A DNA stretch of 64,000 bases from Deltaproteobacteria bacterium (GTDB lineage Bacteria; Myxococcota_A; UBA9160; UBA4427), in assembly GCA_019310975.1 (NCBI GenBank), contig JAFDDH010000001.1, positions 1-64,000 of the forward strand. The letters are read 5' to 3'. The position numbers and the translations under genes are program-made. How positions within the stretch are numbered: position 1 is the stretch's first letter; the number at the start of each line of letters is the position of its first letter. Below, piece after piece: positions 7,484 through 15,495 of the stretch. The notes below the pieces were generated by a model. The model saw only the letters and a program-made list of their open reading frames with translations, was not told where the DNA came from and made no database searches.

Positions 7484-9463
7484 CTACGGATCCTGGACCT
7501 CGATCCAGCAGGTGTGATCGCAGCCATCTCCGTCGACGAGATTCCCGTCGTCGCACGCTTCGTCGCCGTTCAGCGATCCGTCACTGCAGAAGGCCCGGTC
7601 GAGGAAGAGGATCCAGACGGCGCCCGCACCATAGTCGTTGTCGCCCCACGCATTGACCGCCAGATCGCCCACCCCGTCACCACTCAGGTCGCCGAGCGAC
7701 GCGACCGAGATTCCGAGTCGGTCATCGTTATCGAGGGTCCCCGTGAATGCGCCCCGTGTATTGCTGATCTTCTCGTGAAATCTCACCGTGCCATCGGTGT
7801 TCAAGTGCAGGATCCACACCGCACCTCGCTCCGGACCGCCGTCATCATCGTAAGCCGCACCCACGGCGAGATCGACCACGCCGTCCCCATCGAGGTCTCC
7901 CAGGGAGGAGAGCGAGCCGCCGAAATAGTCGAACCGGTCGAGCGCTCCGGTGAAGCCACCTTGAGTGTCGCTGATCTTCTGGTGCGATTTGACCCTCCCA
8001 TCGGGCTTGAGGAAGAGAATCCATACGGCACCGCGACCCCCTCCGCCGTCATCATCCCATGGAGCCGATACCGCCAGGTCCGACGTGCCGTCACCATCCA
8101 AATCCCCCAGAGAGGCCATTGACTCGCCGAAGAAGTCGTGATCGTCGAGGGCACCCGTGAATCCGCCTGCCGTATCGCTGATCTTCTGATGCGACTTGAC
8201 CATCCCATTTTCGTGCAGGAAGAGGATCCAGACGGCCCCGCGGTCGGTGCCCCCATCGTCGTCGCCCAGGGCACCAGAAGCCATGTCGGGCACGCCGTCT
8301 CCGTCCAGGTCCCCCAGGAAGGCTACCTCGATCGCGAACGAATCCCCGTCGTCGATCTGGCCTGTGAACCCGCCATGGGTACTGCTGATTCGCTGCTGCG
8401 ACTTCACGGTGCCATCCGTGTCGAGAAAGAGGATCGTCGCCGCGCCACGCCCGTCCCCGCCTCCATCGTCGTCACGATTCTCGCCGGTGGCGAGTTCTGT
8501 GATGCCATCCCCATCGAGATCTCCCAACGCGCTGAGGGTGTTGCCGAGACCACCGAGCGACGGATCGTACCCACCCTCGAGGTTGTTGATCACCGTATGG
8601 TTCTTGACCGTTCCATCGGCGTTCAAGAACAACATCCAGATGCCTTGCTCCCTCACGTCGTCGACGATTCTGGGCCCCCTGGCCGCCAGATCTCCCACTC
8701 CGTCTCCGTCGAGGTCGCCCAACGCCGCCAGCGCCAGGTTGAAGTTCGCGTGGCCGAAGTCTGCGAATCCTCCCTGTGTGTCACTGATCTTCTGGTACGG
8801 GAGATCGCCGCGACGCATCCGGATCTGGAATTCGATTCCACCGGTGCCCGGCCCATCGGGGTTCACGATCGTGATCGTATTCTGCCCGTCGACGAAGATC
8901 GGTGGCGTCGTCTCGTGGCCATAGATGAGGTGGCCCGGCCGATCGCGACCGGGACGCTCGCTGCTCGACGCGACGCCGGGCGTCATCGTCTGCGAAGTCG
9001 GAGTTTGCGTGCCGGAGAACTCGACCCAATAGGACGTGATCGAGATTCGAAGACGCGACAAGCCGTTCTCGTTCTCCAGCTGTGGAGACTCGATGGGTGG
9101 AGAAAAGGTCGCGGGCGTGCCGGAGCTGAGGGGAACGACGGTCGTGCCGTTGATGTCGATGCGAAAGGCATCGTCGTAGCTGGCAAGAAAGAGCTCGATC
9201 GAGGTCAGGCGGGGATCGTGTGCGGCGGCGTCGAGATCGAACGCGTAGGCGAAGACGGAACCACCGTCACCGCCCCGTCCGCCGGTGCGCTCCTCGCGGG
9301 GGTCGAGCGAGCCGTTCGAGTTCGTGTCCTCGTAAATGCCATTGCCGAGCACGCTTCGGCCTCCCCCGTCCGGGTTGCATCCCCCGAGCAAGCAAACGGA
9401 AACCATTGCATGGGGGAGAATCGCCCATGGGCGGAAGGGTCGTCGCCGTCGGGTGTGAACCAT
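7484..9463 (-). CDS. FG-GAP repeat lipoprotein with Myxococcus-type Cys-rich C-terminus
   Basis: The protein has 659 residues from the ATG at 9463 (SD aggag, about 10 nt upstream). It carries a lipoprotein signal with lipobox LLGGC. An N-terminal domain of about 200 residues includes a calcium-loop-like DTNSNGSLD. Six integrin-like FG-GAP repeats of about 65 residues follow, each with GDLDGDG and mostly ending in GAVWILFL. The C-terminus holds one CDDGNLVDGDGC motif, the Cys-rich repeat common in Myxococcota surface proteins. Repeats 3-5 are the most alike, suggesting expansion by duplication. A calcium-dependent beta-propeller on the cell surface is likely; the ligand is unknown. Confidence 0.88.
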   Translation of the reverse strand: MVHTRRRRPFRPWAILPHAMVSVCLLGGCNPDGGGRSVLGNGIYEDTNSNGSLDPREERTGGRGGDGGSVFAYAFDLDAAAHDPRLTSIELFLASYDDAFRIDINGTTVVPLSSGTPATFSPPIESPQLENENGLSRLRISITSYWVEFSGTQTPTSQTMTPGVASSSERPGRDRPGHLIYGHETTPPIFVDGQNTITIVNPDGPGTGGIEFQIRMRRGDLPYQKISDTQGGFADFGHANFNLALAALGDLDGDGVGDLAARGPRIVDDVREQGIWMLFLNADGTVKNHTVINNLEGGYDPSLGGLGNTLSALGDLDGDGITELATGENRDDDGGGDGRGAATILFLDTDGTVKSQQRISSTHGGFTGQIDDGDSFAIEVAFLGDLDGDGVPDMASGALGDDDGGTDRGAVWILFLHENGMVKSHQKISDTAGGFTGALDDHDFFGESMASLGDLDGDGTSDLAVSAPWDDDGGGGRGAVWILFLKPDGRVKSHQKISDTQGGFTGALDRFDYFGGSLSSLGDLDGDGVVDLAVGAAYDDDGGPERGAVWILHLNTDGTVRFHEKISNTRGAFTGTLDNDDRLGISVASLGDLSGDGVGDLAVNAWGDNDYGAGAVWILFLDRAFCSDGSLNGDEACDDGNLVDGDGCDHTCWIEVQDP

Positions 9464-9572
9464 CTCGATGCTTCTCCTATCGCCCAATCTCCCTGGTATG
9501 CGCGTGACGCCTGGAGAGCCCCGGGGCCTCCTGCCTCGGGGCTCAGATCGATCAGCCACTCTCGATGGATTT

Positions 9573-10004
9573 CTAACAGTCCGGGCACGGCGGCGGATCA
9601 TCGTCCGGCTTGTCAGGCGGACGATTCCCGATCAGCTCTTCGCAGGTATTCGTGATGACGTCGATGGGGTCGTAGCAGCCGCCGAGGATGGAGAGGGTAT
9701 CCTCTTCGATCGTGACGAAGAGCCCATCGCACTCCAGGCCCTCTATACAGCTGAGTGTTTTGCAGAGTGCGTCGACACAGCTGTCGCCGCCGGTATCACG
9801 CTCTGCATCCGCGACGAGGGCTTCGCATTGGCTCATGCAGTCGCCTTCGAGGGCGAGCGGACATTCGGCCATCGCCTCGCAAAAGCCCTGGCAATCCATC
9901 TCGCAGATCTCGCTTGAGCCTGCACTGTTGCCCTCATTACACGCAAATGTGAGTATGAGTGCGAGACCCAATACCAGCCCGATGAGATTGCTCGCTCTCG
10001 TCAT
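9573..10004 (-). CDS. Small Cys-rich lipoprotein of unknown function
   Basis: The protein has 143 residues from the ATG at 10004 (SD gggag, 7 nt upstream). The lipoprotein signal ends in the lipobox LTFAC. The mature part holds about 13 Cys, mostly in paired spacings (CEMDCQGFC, CMSQC, CVDALC, CIEGLEC), plus a PPCPDC terminus. This points to a disulfide-bonded periplasmic or surface domain, similar in layout to small myxobacterial Cys-rich lipoproteins. It lies upstream of the FG-GAP gene on the same strand, with a 109-nt gap, and may be expressed with it. Function unknown. Confidence 0.72.
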   Translation of the reverse strand: MTRASNLIGLVLGLALILTFACNEGNSAGSSEICEMDCQGFCEAMAECPLALEGDCMSQCEALVADAERDTGGDSCVDALCKTLSCIEGLECDGLFVTIEEDTLSILGGCYDPIDVITNTCEELIGNRPPDKPDDDPPPCPDC

Positions 10005-10047
10005 CCTTTTGCTCCCGATTCTATTCACTGATCTTCCTGTTGATCGA

Positions 10048-10189
10048 TCATGATCGTGTAAATTGGACGAGCGATGCGCCAGGTCGCCCGCGCAACCACA
10101 TCAGCGGTGGAAGTAGGAACACAAGCTCGAAGCCGAGGCCGCAGCGCTTCGAGACGGTCGTGATGTGGTCGCAGCCCCGGACGTGTGTA
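10048..10189 (-). pseudogene. C-terminal remnant of a paralogue of the 2494-3588 gene
   Basis: Minus-strand translation gives [12 protein letters not shown], then [21 protein letters not shown], then a short new tail before a TGA at 10048. The intact gene has [12 protein letters not shown] and the same anchor run. The DNA match is high (for example ccacatcagcgg(t/c)ggaagtaggaac). Everything upstream, including the start codon and about 300 residues, is missing, and the leader copy joins directly. The stretch 10346-10544 beyond that leader shows nothing I recognise. Confidence 0.82.
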
Positions 10190-10345
10190 CCTCCCTGCTT
10201 CAACCGGGGAGGTCAGCAGGGCCGCGACTTCCCCTGACTCAGAGAGCATGCGAACCAGCGGGGTGCCACCGAGACGGCGAGGGGCGGCGGTGCCCGGCCT
10301 CACCGGGTGGTGCGTTCACCCTGCGCCTCGGGGTGTCGTTAGTCA
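10190..10345 (-). repeat. Leader element, copy B (matches 3637-3790)
   Basis: This is the second copy of the leader described at 3637-3790. It shares cacccggtgaggccgggca-like and ccctcgccg blocks and ends in cctccc...gggagg around a conserved gttga. It abuts the gene-tail remnant, so the original coding region was deleted from the leader to the last ~45 codons. Several differences between copies fall outside the potential stems. Confidence 0.55.
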
Positions 10346-10544
10346 ACCAATGTTCTCGTGAGGAGCTGGAGATATTGGTCCCCGCGACCACTACGAGTCG
10401 AGTCTTGAATTGTTGCATTCGTGGGAAAGGTGGACAAGTTGCCCCACGAGACGGCCGAGCGCGTGGGTGGGCCTGGTGGCGGTGAGGCTCTGGGCATGGC
10501 CTCGGGCGGCAGGCAGTGAGCTGGTTCCGCGCTGGCCCCTGCGG

Positions 10545-10917
10545 TCACACTGGGAGTTCACCTCGGTCGCTCGCTGCGCTCACCCCACTCCACCCCACCC
10601 CAGCCGGCCCAGGAAGCCCCGCCAGCGCCGCCACCGCCTCTCGCCTGTGCGGGGTCGCCGCCAGGTAGCGCGAGGTGACGGAGATGTCGGAGTGGCCGAT
10701 CAGGTCACGGAGGGTTGCGAGGTCGACTCCATTTCTGAGAAGGGTTGTGGCGTTGTGGCAAAGGTGTGGCGGAACCGGTGGGACGTGCCGTGGTCTCGCT
10801 CGATGCCCGCTCCTCGTGGTCCTTGATCGAGAAGGCGGGAGGCTTGTTGGTCACTCGAAGCTCGCCCGATGCAGACTCGATGTCCGCCGTCCACTGGAGG
10901 AAGCGAGCCTCTTCATC
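10545..10917 (-). pseudogene. Tyrosine recombinase (phage-type integrase) remnant
   Basis: Three minus-strand frames carry consecutive integrase pieces. The first is DEEARFLQWTADIES...KPPAFSIKDHEER. The second is GTSHRFRHTFATT, which contains the catalytic HxxR. The third is LLRNGVDLATLRDLIGHSDI followed by SVTSRYLAATP, with the catalytic Tyr. The stop is at 10545. At least two frame changes and an internal deletion separate the pieces, and the N-terminal DNA-binding half is absent, so it cannot make an active enzyme. The broken end meets a short tandem repeat (10917-10948). No tRNA or att site was recognised nearby. Confidence 0.85.
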
Positions 10918-10948
10918 TGACCTAGATCTGACCTAGATCTGACTTAGA
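10917..10948. repeat. 11-bp tandem repeat at the integrase break point
   Basis: The unit ctgacctagat occurs twice perfectly, and a third partial copy (ctgacttaga) follows. The repeat lies exactly between the truncated integrase remnant and the stop codon of the small membrane protein, whose TAA falls within the third copy. Confidence 0.8.
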
Positions 10949-11129
10949 GGAAGCTCTGCAGCAACGAGGCGACGATCGCCGCCACGAAGATCACTCTCTT
11001 CTGCTTGGGCAGCGCCTCCCACCAGCCGGTCTCGCGATTGCGGAGGAAGTCCGTGCCGATGCAGGCATAGAGGATCCCCGCGACGGCGAATCCGATCAAG
11101 CAGAGTCTGATGATCGAGAGGGTGTCCAT
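10944..11129 (-). CDS. Small two-helix membrane protein of unknown function
   Basis: The 61-residue protein has two predicted membrane helices (LIGFAVAGILYACIG and VIFVAAIVASLLQSFL). A charged loop containing NRETGWWEALPKQKR separates them. It starts 48 nt after the thiolase-like gene on the same strand and may be the last gene of that operon. The RBS is weak. The composition is protein-like and the reading frame is closed by the flanking repeat, so I consider it real with moderate confidence. Confidence 0.6.
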   Translation of the reverse strand: MDTLSIIRLCLIGFAVAGILYACIGTDFLRNRETGWWEALPKQKRVIFVAAIVASLLQSFL

Positions 11130-11177
11130 TGCGGGACGATAGCCCGGGCTGGGGTCGGACTGCGCTGCGAAGCCGGC

Positions 11178-12320
11178 TCAGATGCGGGCTCGTAGGATGT
11201 GGACGAGGCAGACCTGGCCGAGCCCCACCATGTGGGCCAGCCCGACGCGGGCGCCCGCGTGCTGGCGCACGCCCGCCTCGCCGCGCAGCTGGCGGGCAAT
11301 CTCGACCACCTGACCGACACCGGTCGGTCCGAATGGATGTCCCATGGCGATCAGCCCGCCGGATGCGCTGACCGCGCAATCTCCTCCGATCTGCGAGCGC
11401 CCCTCGGCGAGATAGCGGGCGCCCTCTCCCTCGGCGCAGAGCCCGAGCGCCTCCGTATACAGGAGCTCCTCGACGCTGAAGGCATCGTGGACCTCCACGA
11501 CGTCGAGATCGGCGGGTCCCACGCCGGCCTCATCGAAGGCCTGGGTGGCGGTCTCCCGTGTCAGCTCGACGATCACGGAGTCTCCGGGTGTATAGACCCG
11601 TTCGGATCGGGACACCGAGCCGATCACCTCTACGGCGCGGCCCGCGGCGATCCCCAGCCTCTCGATGCCCTCGTCGCTCGCGAGGATCACCGCCGCCGCG
11701 CCCTCGCCGAAGGGGCAGCATTGCAGCCGGGTCAGCGAGCCGGCGACCGGATGCTCGAGCACCTCGTCGAGGCTGCGCACCTTCTGGAACTGGGCGTAGG
11801 GGTTGCTCGCCGCGTTGCCGTGATTCTTGACCGCGACCGCGGCGATCTGCTCGGGCGTTGCGCCGTAGCGGTTCATGTATTCGTTCGTGAGCAGCGCGAA
11901 GCTCAGCAGCGGGGACATGCTCGAGAGCCGCTCGGCGCCGGTCCAGGACATGGAGATCGGAACCGTGCCCGGCTTGTCGACCCCGATGGCGATGGAGACG
12001 TCCGAGATTCCCGTGGCCACCTCCAGGCAGGCGTGGCGGATCGCGGTCGAGCCCGACGCAGAGGCGTTCTCCACCTGGCAGAGCGTGAGGCCGGTTGCGC
12101 CGAGGTGCTTCAACATTGCGCGTCCGGGCGCCATGCCGAGCACGGCATTGCCGACGAAGGCGCTCTCGACGGTCGACCACTCGATTTCGGCATCGGCGAG
12201 GGCCTCGCGCACTGCGCTGAGCCCGAGCTCGACATAGGGCGTCTTGCTCGACTTCTGATAGCGATGCAGCCCAATGCCAACCACGGATACGGCACGCATA
12301 TCGGCCAGTGTTCGGCCCAT
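11178..12320 (-). CDS. Thiolase-like lipid-transfer protein (SCP-x thiolase family, nucleophile Cys absent)
   Basis: The protein has 380 residues with a thiolase fold. The start ATG overlaps the upstream DUF35 stop (TGATG), which indicates translational coupling. The family landmarks EVHDAFS and GHPFGPTG (His) are present near the C-terminus. The position where SCP-x thiolases carry the nucleophilic Cys (NNNCSTGS) reads ENASASGS, so Cys is replaced. Such proteins usually act with a DUF35 partner on acyl-CoA substrates, often in sterol or fatty-acid side-chain breakdown. The exact reaction (aldol cleavage or acyl transfer) cannot be told. The Tyr pair of Ltp2 aldolases is not obvious here (VHD, IAMGHP). 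Confidence 0.85.
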   Translation of the reverse strand: MGRTLADMRAVSVVGIGLHRYQKSSKTPYVELGLSAVREALADAEIEWSTVESAFVGNAVLGMAPGRAMLKHLGATGLTLCQVENASASGSTAIRHACLEVATGISDVSIAIGVDKPGTVPISMSWTGAERLSSMSPLLSFALLTNEYMNRYGATPEQIAAVAVKNHGNAASNPYAQFQKVRSLDEVLEHPVAGSLTRLQCCPFGEGAAAVILASDEGIERLGIAAGRAVEVIGSVSRSERVYTPGDSVIVELTRETATQAFDEAGVGPADLDVVEVHDAFSVEELLYTEALGLCAEGEGARYLAEGRSQIGGDCAVSASGGLIAMGHPFGPTGVGQVVEIARQLRGEAGVRQHAGARVGLAHMVGLGQVCLVHILRARI

Positions 12321-12754
12321 CAGCCGGCTGGCTCCGCCGGCTCGGTGGGCGCGAAGAAGCAGTCGACGATCCGACGGCTCGATTCATCCTCACCGACGTC
12401 GACGAGATGGCCCGCTACGCGCTGACCGCAGGAGAGCCCGGCGGTGTCGTCGACGTCGAGCACCACCTCCAGCGCGGGGCCCGCGTCGAGCGCCACCGTG
12501 CCGATGATCAGCGGCGCAGTCGAGCCCGGGCGTTGCTGGCGGTGGGAGAGTGCGAAGCTTTGCAGCGTCCCCGAGGCATCGAGCTCGATGATCTCGATCT
12601 CGTCGCCGTACAGGCCACAGACCTCGCACCCGATCTGCTGCGGGGGAAAGAAGAGGTGCCCGCTCGAGCAGCGTGCACCCCGCAGCTTGGTCTCGGTGCT
12701 CGGGGCGGGTGGCACGGTGAAGAGCGTGGGTCGCTTGGCCACTCGCTCGCTCAT
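12320..12754 (-). CDS. DUF35 / OB-fold Zn-ribbon acyl-CoA-associated protein
   Basis: The protein has 144 residues. The N-terminal rubredoxin-like zinc ribbon is partial: the first knuckle reads CSSGH and the second CEVCG, either side of LFFPPQQ. An OB-fold follows (GTLQSFALSHRQ...LIIGTVALD). DUF35 proteins pair with thiolase-like Ltp proteins and help bind the CoA substrate. The stop overlaps the Ltp start by one base, and its own start overlaps the DUF3237 stop by four (ATGA), so the three genes are coupled. The first ribbon knuckle has His in place of the second Cys, so zinc binding may be altered. Confidence 0.85.
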   Translation of the reverse strand: MSERVAKRPTLFTVPPAPSTETKLRGARCSSGHLFFPPQQIGCEVCGLYGDEIEIIELDASGTLQSFALSHRQQRPGSTAPLIIGTVALDAGPALEVVLDVDDTAGLSCGQRVAGHLVDVGEDESSRRIVDCFFAPTEPAEPAG

Positions 12755-13224
12755 GGCTGCATCACTTGAGAATCGTTCGCGACCTGGAAGACGCGGTACT
12801 CCACCGCATTCGGGAGCATGCGCCCCTCGGCAACGGCGACCAGACGGTTGATCCAGGTATAGCGCGGGTCGCCCGTCTCGAAGCGGGGCGAGGTCATGAA
12901 GTACGTCTCCCCGTAGTCGGTCGATTCGCCCCTTGCCATCGCGGCGGTCACCTTCTCGTTCATCTCGAGGATGCCGTGGTAGTGCATGTAGATGTGCGCA
13001 CCGTCGTGAGTCTCCAGCGTGGCCCGGACGTCCAGGCGGGCGATGCCGGACTCGTCTATTACTAGCCAGTCGGCACCGCTGGCGAGGAGTTTGCCGGAGA
13101 TCCTTGGCCCCTCGGCGCTACCCCCGACGACGTCGAAGATCATTCGGTTGCCGAGTGGACCCTTGCCGACCTCGACCGGGGCCTTCAGATCTGCGTGATA
13201 GGTCATCAGGGGTTCGAGCTTCAT
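12751..13224 (-). CDS. DUF3237 (UPF0311) family protein
   Basis: The protein has 157 residues, full length for the family. Typical segments are present: MKLEPLMTYHADL at the start, GPRISGKLLASGADWL, RLDVRATLETHDGA, IYMHYHGI and YFMTSPRFETGDPRY. The fold is a small beta-barrel whose biochemical role is not established. In actinobacterial and proteobacterial genomes it often sits among acyl-CoA or aromatic/sterol degradation genes, matching this operon. It is coupled by ATGA to the downstream DUF35 gene and follows the LLM oxidoreductase by 24 nt. Confidence 0.82.
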   Translation of the reverse strand: MKLEPLMTYHADLKAPVEVGKGPLGNRMIFDVVGGSAEGPRISGKLLASGADWLVIDESGIARLDVRATLETHDGAHIYMHYHGILEMNEKVTAAMARGESTDYGETYFMTSPRFETGDPRYTWINRLVAVAEGRMLPNAVEYRVFQVANDSQVMQP

Positions 13225-13248
13225 GTGGCCTCCATTGGGTCGGGACGA

Positions 13249-14280
13249 CTATTCCTTGAAGGTCTCGCTGATCATGCCCGAATAGAACATCAGCTTCTCG
13301 GGCGGGAGCCCGTAGGCGGGTGGGATGATGCAGATCGAGTCCGCGATGGCATCGAGCCGGCCGACCCGCTCGCGAACCTTCTCGGGCTCTCCCACCGCCA
13401 CGAAGGTGCGCACCATCTCGTCGGGCACGAGGTGCGCGACACTCCTGTAGTCGCCCCGCTGCACACCTTCCTGTAGCCCCCGCGCCACATCGAGATAGCC
13501 GTGCGCCTCGAAGAACGACTCGTATTGCGCAACGCCGCCGTAGAAGGCAATCGTTGCTCTCGAGTCCTCGATGGCCTCGGCCTCGTTCGGATTCGGGGCG
13601 ACCCAGGGCCAGAGGTTCACCTCGATCTCGTCTCGGCTGCGTCCGGCCTTGCTGAGTGCGGCGTCGAGCTCGGGCGCCATCTTCTCGCTCGCCCACTCGA
13701 TCGACCACATCGGATGGCCGATCATGCCGTCGCCGATGGCGGCCGCCACGCGGACCATGGGCGCGCGCAGTGCGGCAATCCAGATCGGGATCTCCTCGCG
13801 CAGGGGAGGCTCGGTCGGCGAGAGCTCCTTGAAGTCCGCCGTGTAGTACTCGCCCTCGAAGGGCTGGAGCCCCTTGTGGGCCCCTTTCACGATGTGTCGC
13901 ACCGCCTCGACGGTCTCGCGCAGGTGGGCGAGCGGCTTGTGGAGGGGTGCGCCGTAGATGCCGTGGGACCAGGCCAGGACGCTCGCGCCCAGGCCCAGCG
14001 TGAAGCGCCCGCCCGAGATGCGATCCATGTCGATCGCGGCCATCGCCGTCTCGAAGGGGCTGCGGGCCGCTGCGATCGCGATGCCGCTGGCCAGCTCCAG
14101 ACGATCCGTCGCCCCGGCCGCGACGGCCAGTGGTAGGAAGGGCGGACCATAGACCTGTGGGGCGAAGACGCCGTGGATTCCGTCGGCCTCTGCCTGCTTC
14201 GCCAGCGCCACGATGATCGGGGCCGGCAGCGATTGCAGGACACTCCAGCGTCGCGGTCGAGATGAGCGTTCGGGCGCCAT
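13249..14280 (-). CDS. LLM-class flavin / F420-dependent oxidoreductase
   Basis: The protein has 343 residues from the ATG at 14280, chosen for its aaggag SD 9 nt upstream. It is a TIM-barrel luciferase-like monooxygenase family member. ALAKQAEADGIHGVF, the LELASGIAIAAARSPFETA strand-helix and GRFTLGLGAS are the usual core segments. A C-terminal segment (PDEMVRTFVAVGEPEKV) matches the family tail. These enzymes use FMN or F420. It leads the operon, so it likely catalyses a redox step on the same lipid-type substrate as the Ltp/DUF35 pair. Cofactor choice is not determinable here. Confidence 0.85.
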   Translation of the reverse strand: MAPERSSRPRRWSVLQSLPAPIIVALAKQAEADGIHGVFAPQVYGPPFLPLAVAAGATDRLELASGIAIAAARSPFETAMAAIDMDRISGGRFTLGLGASVLAWSHGIYGAPLHKPLAHLRETVEAVRHIVKGAHKGLQPFEGEYYTADFKELSPTEPPLREEIPIWIAALRAPMVRVAAAIGDGMIGHPMWSIEWASEKMAPELDAALSKAGRSRDEIEVNLWPWVAPNPNEAEAIEDSRATIAFYGGVAQYESFFEAHGYLDVARGLQEGVQRGDYRSVAHLVPDEMVRTFVAVGEPEKVRERVGRLDAIADSICIIPPAYGLPPEKLMFYSGMISETFKE

Positions 14281-14569
14281 TCTGGGCACTCCTTGACTTG
14301 CCGCTGCGTTGGGGCCGATGACGAGATTGCGTCTTGGCCCACGCACGGGGTCACGAGTCTAGTGCGCTCCCCAGGTGCAGGGAATGTGGGGATTGGGAAA
14401 GAACCGGCAGGCCTGGACCCAGTCTACGGGAGCGTGTTCGGTCTCTCGCCGGAGAACGCAGTCCTTCGTCGTGTCGACTACTACCGCGGTCTTCGCGCCG
14501 CCGGCCACTCCACCGAGGGGCGTCGGGCCGGATGCCTCACGTATCGCACCCGCCGCGGCGCCACGCGCG

Positions 14570-15343
14570 CTAGATCCGCCACATCTCCTCGAGCTCGCCG
14601 TCGAAGCGGCTCGGATTCATGCGCAGGCAGTGAATGCGGCCGACGCGCGCAGCGAGTGTCGGGCAATCCGTCATTCCATTGCGAGCCGCCTCGGCCAGAT
14701 CGCGAGAGAGCTCGCAGAGCGTGGCGACCTGGCCTTCGAACTGACCGTCATCCCACACCACCATATGCAGGTCGAAGCACGCGTCGGGTGGCAGCGAGCC
14801 CTTGAGACGATCGCTGTTGACGAAGTTCAGCTGCGAGGCGGGCGCCAGCTCGGTCAAGCACGCCAGCAGCCGCAGGAGCAGCGGGTAGGCGGAGCTGTCG
14901 TCCAGCGACTGCGCAACCCCCAGGATCGGGCGCGCGGCCCCTTCGTTGGGGCTCGCGATGTAGTCGAATCCGTCGCGCGCACTGTGGCCGCTGGGGATCA
15001 GCTCCGGGACCGGGCGCACGTCGGTGGCCAGGCAGCGGAACTCCCAGTCGGGATCGTCGCCGCTGGCGACACAGATCTCCTGGCCCTCGTAGAAGTGGTC
15101 GAGCAGCAGCTCGGCCGTGTCGTCCGCCGGCGGGCGCTGGGTCATATCGCAGACCAGATCCAGCTCGGATTCACCGAAGCTCTCGATCACCCCATAGGCG
15201 TCGAGCATCTCGTCCACGAGCAGCTCGGGATGCGAGAGCAGGTCCGCGCACTCGAGGATCTGCTGGTCGTGGTCGATCACGCGGGCGCGCTGGTAGCTGC
15301 AGCGCAATCGCGTGCTCGGGAGATGCAGACTCTGCTCGTCCAT
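14570..15343 (-). CDS. Conserved-looking hypothetical protein
   Basis: The protein has 257 residues, soluble and acidic, with no signal peptide or membrane helix. I do not recognise the family. Visible segments include LLSHPELLVDEMLDAYGVIE, PILGVAQSLDDSSAYPLLLR and an Asp/Glu-rich mid-part. Several His, Cys and Asp residues have no clear motif. Composition and third-position GC match neighbouring real genes, and the antisense ORF (14375-15532) looks like a shadow. It stands alone between the LLM operon and the NUDIX gene. Confidence 0.6.
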   Translation of the reverse strand: MDEQSLHLPSTRLRCSYQRARVIDHDQQILECADLLSHPELLVDEMLDAYGVIESFGESELDLVCDMTQRPPADDTAELLLDHFYEGQEICVASGDDPDWEFRCLATDVRPVPELIPSGHSARDGFDYIASPNEGAARPILGVAQSLDDSSAYPLLLRLLACLTELAPASQLNFVNSDRLKGSLPPDACFDLHMVVWDDGQFEGQVATLCELSRDLAEAARNGMTDCPTLAARVGRIHCLRMNPSRFDGELEEMWRI

Positions 15344-15495
15344 CGGCTCCGGGTTCCGTGTCGGTCAATCCTGCGGACCTTTCGTATCGGCCAACTGCGG
15401 CGAATTCACAGCATGAGATTGGCGTGGCGGGACACTCGAGTGCGAATCCACATCAGCAGCCGGCAGCTCATGCGCAGCATTCGCGCGGGGCGTGC

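Noticed and set aside
7484-9463. Repeats in the 7.5-9.5 kb region as a possible CRISPR or satellite
   Set aside because: The repeats are about 195 bp, in-frame, and encode FG-GAP propeller units, so they are protein repeats.
8138-9655. 505-residue plus-strand ORF opposite the FG-GAP gene
   Set aside because: Antisense mirror of the repeat units; it repeats with the same period as FG-GAP and has no domain of its own.
10675-10920. 81-residue plus-strand ORF in the integrase region
   Set aside because: The minus-strand frames carry the integrase motifs (HRFRHTFATT, LIGHSDI), so the plus-strand ORF is incidental.
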